Assembly (NCBI GenBank): GCA_034440575.1
Contig: JAOTOL010001499.1
Coordinates: 982,001 to 1,046,000, forward strand
Reading direction: 5' to 3'
DNA length: 64,000 nucleotides
DNA from: Imbricaverruca yamaguchii
Lineage: Eukaryota; Arthropoda; Thecostraca; Neoverrucidae
Part shown: positions 57,832 to 64,000 of the stretch, piece by piece
Position numbering within the stretch: the stretch's first letter is position 1
How the letters are laid out: the number at the start of each line of letters is the position of its first letter
Notes under the pieces: model-generated
Databases searched by the model: none
Seen by the model: only the letters and a program-made list of their open reading frames with translations
Told to the model about the DNA's origin: nothing
Program-made: the position numbers and the translations under genes

Positions 57832-58190
57832 AGGGCCCCACCCGGCACCCATCCCATCTCAGCTGGCGACGGTCCTCCACCCCCATCAACTGGGAACTGG
57901 GACTGATGACAAATGTGCTACACCCGGCACCCCATCCCACCTCAGTTAGTGACGGTCCTCCACCCCACCAACTGGGAACTGGGACTGATGGAAAATGTGC
58001 TACACCCGGCACCCATCCCATCTCAGCTGGCGACGGTCCTACACCCCCACCAACTGGGAACTGGGACTGATGGCAAATGGCACCCACCACATCTTGCATA
58101 CACCCGGCACCCATCCCATCTCAGCTGGCGACGGTCCTACACCCCCACCAACTGGGAACTGGGACTGATGGCAAATGTGCTACACCACGC
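57832..58190. repeat. Minisatellite, about 90-110 bp unit
   Basis: Four copies with CACCCGGCACCCATCCCATC, CAGCTGGCGACGGTCCT and CAACTGGGAACTGGGACTGA. The last copy carries an extra CACCCACCACATCTTG insert. Confidence 0.92.
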
Positions 58191-58329
58191 GCTTCAGCGA
58201 AGAGGCATAACATTACACGTCAGCTCTTCAGAAGCGGTGGGAACAATGACCTTAACCTCACCGGTTCCCATTAAACGAAATATGCAAGATTGGTCGATCG
58301 GACAACAAAAATGCCAATTATTTGGCACA

Positions 58330-58556
58330 GTAGCGGCACGACTTAGACTCGCCCATCCATCACCCATTGCCATTTTATCACCCGAAGCTCTCCCCCGTCT
58401 GCGAGCATTGCCACACCCCACTTGTTCATTTTCTGTCACGTTGTCCACTCTGTGCTGTTCTCCACATATCCCTACTTTGGATGCTCCATAGATCCAATCC
58501 ACATCTTACATCAAAAACCAATTCATCCCTCTTCTTCCTCTCCCTTCCCCTCCAAT
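58330..58556 (+). pseudogene. LINE ORF2 C-terminal remnant (zinc-finger tail)
   Basis: A plus-strand frame contains LSPVCEHCHTPLVHFLSRCP and then AVLHISLL. This is the CxxC...HxxxC motif found after the reverse transcriptase of Jockey/I-like LINEs, followed by the usual short tail. A few residues seem lost between the second Cys and the His. No RT domain precedes it, so it is a 5'-truncated dead copy. Confidence 0.68.
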
Positions 58557-61096
58557 GACTCAGATCTCTAAGAGCCGCCTGGTCTGTCGCCAGACTTCAC
58601 GCCCGGAGGTGCCGGCGTTGTACTATGATCGTTGTACGGCGCGCGCGGCGTGGGAGTGGCTGCAGAAGTGCTCCCACGATAAGCCACAGACGTACGTGCT
58701 CGTCTCACGACCAGCCGTTCACAAGTGTCCATTTCCGGTGGCACTAGCCTGTTCAATCGCAGACACTTACAGGCAGAAACTCACAGACAATTAATGCGGC
58801 AACGCTGAGCTAGTAAACAGCGGTCGTGGAGCCAGCGCATCCAGCGGCAGCTGATTGACACTCAGCGCCTTTGCGCCCATCCCGAACTGGAGCCAGCAGC
58901 GGTCGCAGCACACAGGACACGGACACGCGCGTGGACACAGTGCTGGACTTTGCTAACACGACAGACGAACCTGGCGCACAATTGTGGCTGCTCACTCACC
59001 TGGGTGGCTGCGACAGGACGGCTGCGGCAGCGGTCGGCGGCACGTCTGTGCCCTCCTCAGCGGCGGCCCAGCCCATTCAGGTCACCGTCCGCCGGCTCGC
59101 AGAGGCGTGACGTCACGGTACAGTCAGCCGTCCGACCTTGGAGCGCGGTGGCGGGCAGACGCCGCGCTGGCGCGCGCCACCACGGGGCTGTTTTTCCATT
59201 CTACAGTTACGAAAATTAACACTAGATGTCGCACAACTCAGTTCGTATTATTTTCTGCCATGCCTTCTCAGCTCCGTTCTCGGCTGTTCTGATGTACATT
59301 TGGATCACGGTGAATGATGGACGTTCGGCGAACCTGCGGGGTTGATGACCATACGTGGAGTTCCCGTCGTTTTAGCGAGGGAGGTTTGTCCGAAAATAAG
59401 TATTCGCAGAATGTGTATTTGTTTTTCCCTCAGATCAACACGACCTACCAGGCTGCAGTGTAAAATAATTGACCATGTGGCCTGGAAATTCACAGTTAAT
59501 GGAATTGTGTATTTCATCCTTGTCTTAGGTTTTTACCATTTTGCTACATGTGTGGGCAGTCATACACACAACTGCTAAAAAATGTAATATGCATGTGACT
59601 GAAGTGAAAGGCATTCTGCTTTTTTAATCCTTCAGTGGCAATCCTTTATTTTCTTCCAATCTTTCACTATTCCCAAGCGACTTCTTTCTTCATCCACACA
59701 GTTAATGATGAAGTAATTTTAGGACACTGCCAGGCTGTGTTCATTGACTTCAAATTCAATATGATTTGTTCGGCGGTTCATTTGATGCTTATGTACCAAC
59801 CATGAGTGAAGCTTCTCCGCATATATTGGTTAGGCCAAAATTAGTTCTGAGTATTATTATTATCATAAGAACATATTAGGATATATCATCGTGAATCCAT
59901 ATGATTACATGCTATTATATAATATGTTATATTATGTTAGCTACGTGAATTGGTAAGGTCTATATCCTACTTGCGAGTCCAATGAACCATATTCAGGTCG
60001 GGGTCACGCGGTATCGAATAACGACGCAGCGGATGGAGGTCACATTAAGACCCATCACAATTAAGACTTCAAACTTCCTACCGACATTGCGACAGCTGAA
60101 GTTGCAATGTCGAATGTAGTTTTCAGTATGCTTCATAATTCCACATGTTGGTGACATCGGGGAGCTTTTCATGTTGTAATGGTTAGTCAGATGGTTATCG
60201 GGGCTTGGCTGCTTATTTGGGGTAAGGGAGCAGACATTAAACTACAATAACCAGCATGGAAAAAAGCGAGAAAAAAGGTTTCGTGGGAAGTGAGTTAATG
60301 CATCCAGTGGTAATGTATCGAATCATGCACGGCGATCCATTCCCACCCGCCAACGAATGGAAGTGTTCGGCCTGCCTTCGCCACGAATGACACCGCTGCG
60401 CCTCTTCTGCCGCGCCCGAAGGATCGCCTGCGATACACCGCCACGTGGCCAACACAATCAACGTTTGACGCTATACATGTATTTTGCCGACACGATTCTG
60501 CCTCTTCGACACCGCGATAAATGATTGCACCGCACGGGTAAATTCAGCTCAGAAACAACGCGCGTCACATGAGACTATTAGCGGGTTGGGTGGGTCGCAC
60601 GCCCGTCCTCGTACTCGCAAGTCATAACCGGAACAATCCTACACCCATATGTACAGCGCCAAGCGTATCAGTCGCAAAACACACGCACACACACACACAT
60701 CCCATCGACGTATAGTACTTTACACACAACATTGTACAGATCATCATACACATTGCTTATCAACAAATTGGGTAGATTGGGTAAAAAGTAAATTATGCGT
60801 CAAAAGAGCGTACACCACATCGGGATATATGCCAACTAAGCCGCAACGGCAGCCGGTGAACACGTCTCTAGCACAGTTGCGTGTGAAGGATGCGCGTGCG
60901 GCGGGCGCCGTGTCTTGCGCGTGCTTCGGCTACAGACGCCTGCACAGCTGGCCGGTCACTGGCCGTCTGTGTGGCGGGCCGCCGCCCCGGCGTATGCGCG
61001 TGGAATGTGGCTGCGGCCGGCGGCCGGCGGCGCAGGCGGTGGACGCACGCGCGCGCCGGCTCCGGCCCGGACCGGACCGGACCGCCTGTCGGCCGC
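58557..61096. other. Intergenic, no gene recognised
   Basis: Between the LINE remnant and the 3' end of V-ATPase subunit c. An open frame at 58555-58794 and GC-rich frames at 58870-59220 and 60890-61090 carry no recognisable domain. Confidence 0.45.
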
Positions 61097-61304
61097 CTAC
61101 GCCTTGATGTAGAGGAAGATGGCGACGATCAGGCCGTAGAGGCCGAGCACCTCGGCGAAGATGAGGATCAGGATCATGCCAACGAAGAGGCGCGGCTGCT
61201 GCGCGGTGCCGCGCACGCCCGCGTCGCCCACGATGCCGATGGCGAAGCCGGCCGCCAGTCCGCTCAGGCCCACCGACAGGCCGGCGCCGAAGTGGACGAA
61301 CCCG
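61097..61304 (-). CDS. V-ATPase c last exon
   Basis: On the minus strand CGCCGGCAG precedes C, completing Ser; then [12 protein letters not shown], the motif [20 protein letters not shown] and [13 protein letters not shown] to TAG at 61099-61097. An intronless-looking extension (YVAG) upstream of the acceptor is not coding. Confidence 0.97.
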
Positions 61305-63704
61305 CTGCCGGCGACATACACACACAGGTCACGTCGTGTCACTGTCGCCCTCCGTATCTCCCCTCAGGTGGACAAACCCGCTGCCGGCGACACACACACA
61401 CACAGGTCACGTCGTGTCACTGCCCCTCTCGCCCTCCCAATCTCCCCTCTGGTGGACGAATCCACTGCCGGTGACACACACACACGGGACAGTGTCACTG
61501 CCGCCCTCGCTCTCCGAATCTCCCCTCTGGTTGGCAAACCCGCTGCCGGCGACACACACACAGGTCACGTCGTGTCACTGCCGCTCTCGCCCTCCGAATC
61601 TTCCCTCTGGTGGACAAACCCTCTGACGGCGATACGCACACACACACAGGTCACGTCGTGTCACTGCCACCATCATCCTCCCAATATCCCTGAAGTGGAC
61701 AAACCCGCTGCTGGCGACACACACACACACAGGTCACATCGTGTTACTGCCGCCCTCACCCTCACTGGGAGATGCCAGAGGATGAGGGGAGATTTCCCCT
61801 CATCCTCTGGCATCTCCCAAAGCAGCTCGAGTGTACCGCATGTCGAAACCCGTGTCATTTCGCTTGAAATGGTATTAACTGGGAACAACAAAGACCCCAA
61901 AGCGCCACAAAAGCAAACTGTCCAATGCACGGCTAAATAGGTTCTTTGCGTGAGACGAAATGTACGACCCTCAATATACCATTTCGTCTCACGCACTTAA
62001 GAGCCATTCTTCGTTGTATTAAACTAAATAGGTTCCATGATTTGCACTTGTCTGCTTTCATTCCAGGATGCAATTATCATTTTTGCAATGCATTGGTTAT
62101 TATGACTTAAGTCCAGCACATAAGCGCCTTGTTGCTGTTGGGGATTGCAGGCACTGTGGAAATTGACAACAGCGCATACATCCTTGCATTTTAATATCAT
62201 CGTGTTACACGCACACAGGACCTGTCATAAGACCAGACTCGGATAGGGATGAGGGGTGGATTCCGCACCCTAAGATATCAGAAATCACTAAAGATAAAAC
62301 CATAAAGTCTGGAGCAGGGATTGATTACTGATTGATTATTTGGGCTTAAGTGCACGCCGACTACGAGGTGGTGGTGGTGGTGGTGGATTGGAGCTTAGGG
62401 GCGCGTCGACATCCAGGGTCATTTTGCGCCCATAACTGTATTATACTCAATCTACGGTGCCTCTATCATGGCTTATTAATAGCCGACTACGAGGTCATGT
62501 AGCGCTCATAGAGGAGGGATTACGGATGTAGCGAGCCATGCAGTATCAATTTGACGGCCATTGATCAATGCCTCCAGGTTCGAATGAGGTCGATATCGGC
62601 CGTTATGCTGCGCCAACAAAATATTTGCGACAATGAATGCTAAGCTCGTGTTGCCAAACCAAAACGTTGGCGTTGTGTGCTTTGTTAAACAATATACATG
62701 TGGAAAAGACTGGTCTTACAACTGCGATATCTACAATCGCTACGAGCCTCATCCGCGTTCACCACCATATTTCGTCATAACCGGCCAGATCAGCCGCGCT
62801 TCAGATCCCCATCTTTTGCAGCCAAGTGTAAAGCATTCCTCTAAAGCTTCCTAACGATTGTCCAAATGTTTGCGTCTTCATGGATCAGGGTTAATGCTAA
62901 GGAGAACTTGCGTGAACCTTGGCCCCACCACCTGATCTGGAAATATCAGTTCAACGGCAGAATATTGACAGAGAGCTTCAAGCGCCACCAACGTACCGAC
63001 ATGGCCGCCCTGGCCAGTTGCCAGGCAACTCTCCCAGTCGGGGGCTATGTGAGCGGGTGAGGCAACTCTAATCCTATCTTGTCACGACAGGGACGGGGCC
63101 ACCGGCCAGCCGTGCAGACCGGAGCTCGAACCAACTGAGCCGTCGGGGAGGCTGGTCTGCGACGTATCCGCATCGTCTCCACAAGACGCAATACCGCGGT
63201 CGGTCCCGAAATGTATTCGCCTTTTTTAATCCACAAGTCCCTTCCGAAAGAAAATTTCCAACTCTTGAAACACAGTGGATGAGGATACTGAGCACAAGCT
63301 ATATTTAAGGCACGCTGACAATACGATTATCGCATGTCCAAGTCCACCACATGACATAATTATTAACGTTCTAAATTTGTACCACGGATGCTGTTCTCGT
63401 CTTAATTTGAAGGGAGAAGGGGGTGACTCGGCGTTAGACTACACGAAGTAGCCGCTGATCGGGCGCCACCCAGCACTCTGGGAGCGTCGCGGCGCCACGC
63501 GCGGCCCCACTCACGAGAACAGCTCGTAGGTGGCCGGCTTGCTGATGCCGCCGGCGATGAGGACGGCCACCACCAGGCCGTAGATGGCCAGGATGCCGGC
63601 CATCACCACCGGGATGATGGACTTCATGATGAGCTCGGGCCGCATCACAGACATGGCCGCGATACCGGTGCCAGACTTGGCCGTGCCGTAGGCGGCACCC
63701 ATGG
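61097..63704 (-). CDS. V-ATPase V0 proteolipid subunit c (16 kDa), 3' two exons
   Basis: Two minus-strand exons (63704-63515 and 61304-61097) join in phase 2 through a split Ser codon. The first encodes [20 protein letters not shown] and [17 protein letters not shown] to ELFS; the second [20 protein letters not shown] to [12 protein letters not shown]. The protein is the c-ring subunit of the vacuolar H+-ATPase, which carries protons across endomembranes. The essential membrane glutamate of the last helix ([11 protein letters not shown]) is present. The first exons, encoding the N-terminus and part of helix 1, lie beyond the right edge. Sequence conservation is near complete, so this is the canonical gene (Vha16-1/ATP6V0C type), not a pseudogene. 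Confidence 0.97.
61305..61745. repeat. Minisatellite made of the V-ATPase last-exon acceptor
   Basis: About six units of roughly 80 bp. On the minus strand each contains TGTGTGTCGCCGGCAG then CGGGTTTGTCCACC, i.e. the acceptor plus the first 14 or so exon bases, slightly diverged. A CA dinucleotide run within each unit stands next to the acceptor. Confidence 0.94.
61766..61819. repeat. Perfect hairpin, 25-base arms
   Basis: Arms 61766-61790 and 61795-61819 (containing GAGATGCCAGAGGATGAG and its complement) are separated by GATT. It lies at the distal edge of the acceptor array, within the V-ATPase intron. Confidence 0.93.
61947..61995. repeat. Perfect inverted repeat, 16-base arms
   Basis: TGCGTGAGACGAAATG and its complement are separated by 17 bases. 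Second hairpin in the same intron. Confidence 0.9.
62240..62315. repeat. Relic of the 985 bp inverted-repeat element
   Basis: The run GGTGGATTCCGCACCCTAAG then ATATCAGAAATCACTAAAG parallels the left subterminal part of 56396-57380. The remainder is not found. Confidence 0.5.
62316..62919. other. V-ATPase intron, no gene recognised
   Basis: Contains a short GGT run (62370-62386). Nothing else identified. Confidence 0.45.
62920..63155 (-). mobile_element. tRNA-derived SINE, minus-strand copy
   Basis: Reverse-strand copy of the SINE at 13612-13862. From about 63150 it reads CGACGGCTCAGTTGGTTCGA, then GGCAACTGGCCAGGGCGGCC and CCGTTGAACTGATATTTCC with GGTGGTGGGGCC. It sits in the V-ATPase intron in the sense orientation of that gene. 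Confidence 0.78.
63515..63704 (-). CDS. V-ATPase c internal exon
   Basis: The acceptor CTCCACAG (complement of 63705-63712) is followed by CC, completing Ala, then [20 protein letters not shown] and [20 protein letters not shown] to ELFS at TTCTC|GTGAGT. It covers helix 1 end, the cytosolic loop and helix 2. Confidence 0.97.
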
Positions 63705-64000
63705 CTGTGGAGGGTCAGCAGGCGTCAGTTCGTCAGGTCACCGGCAGTGCCAGACTTGGCCGTGCCGTAGGCGGCACCCATGGCTGTGGAGGGTCAGCGG
63801 GCGTCAGTTCGTGCAGGTCACCGGCAGTGCCAGACTTGGCCGTGCCGTAGGCGGCACCCATGGCTGTGGAGGGTCAGCGGGCGTCAGTTCGTGGCGGTGC
63901 CGGTGCCAGACTTGGCCGTGCCGTAGGCGGCACCCATGGCTGTGGAGGGTCAGCAGGCGTCAGTTCGTGGCGGTGCCGGTGCCAGACTTGGCCGTGCCGT
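63705..64000. repeat. Array made of the V-ATPase internal-exon acceptor plus exon start
   Basis: Four units of 75-80 bp up to the window edge. On the minus strand each repeats CTGACCCTCCACAGCCATGG and on through GCCAAGTCTGGCAC, i.e. the acceptor plus about 40 exon bases, almost unchanged. The array continues beyond the window. Confidence 0.95.

Overview
The window is eukaryotic. Its genes are split by GT-AG introns and buried in simple-sequence repeats, minisatellites and transposon remnants. A secreted two-WAP, crustin-like protein points to a crustacean. The repeat load and fairly GC-rich exons would suit a barnacle or relative, but that is inference. Four genes are well supported. (1) A single-exon crustin-like two-WAP secreted protein lies at 8980-9774 (+). 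(2) A nine-exon synaptotagmin-family gene runs from 21473 to 45615 (+); its exon phases join without conflict into 478 codons. (3) A three-exon TRPA-type, painless-like ankyrin/TRP channel runs from 55430 down to 50737 (-) and joins into 940 codons. (4) The last two exons of V-ATPase proteolipid subunit c lie at 63704 down to 61097 (-); the 5' part is beyond the right edge. A weaker two-exon gene fragment of unknown product is proposed at 1311-1390 and 3241-3417 (+).

Layout. 1-8 kb is mostly tandem arrays (33, 43, about 10 and 45 bp units) with a possible 3' gene end. 8-10 kb holds the crustin-like gene, with minisatellites directly before its start codon and directly after its stop. 11-20 kb is mobile-element country: a 3'-truncated LINE ORF1, a tRNA-derived SINE, a hAT-like non-autonomous element with an exact 8 bp target duplication, and a pair of dispersed repeats. 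21-46 kb is the synaptotagmin gene, with a Penelope-like element in intron 2 and a 987 bp inverted-repeat element in intron 4. 46-50 kb lies between convergent genes and is largely featureless. 50-56 kb is the TRP channel. 56-61 kb holds a second copy of the inverted-repeat element and a LINE ORF2 tail. 61-64 kb is V-ATPase subunit c.

The main observation is a recurring arrangement. Many exon ends carry a minisatellite that abuts the splice site (or the start or stop codon), and in the clearest cases the repeat unit contains that site plus a few bases of the exon. This is seen at the donors of synaptotagmin exons 6, 7 and 8, the acceptor of exon 8, the stop codon of exon 9, the start region of the TRP gene, and the acceptors of both V-ATPase exons. 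The window is therefore full of tandem decoy splice sites and start codons next to the authentic ones. Three unrelated genes share this, so it looks like a genome-wide mode of minisatellite birth at exon boundaries rather than a peculiarity of one locus. No regulatory or RNA-processing consequence can be shown from sequence alone.
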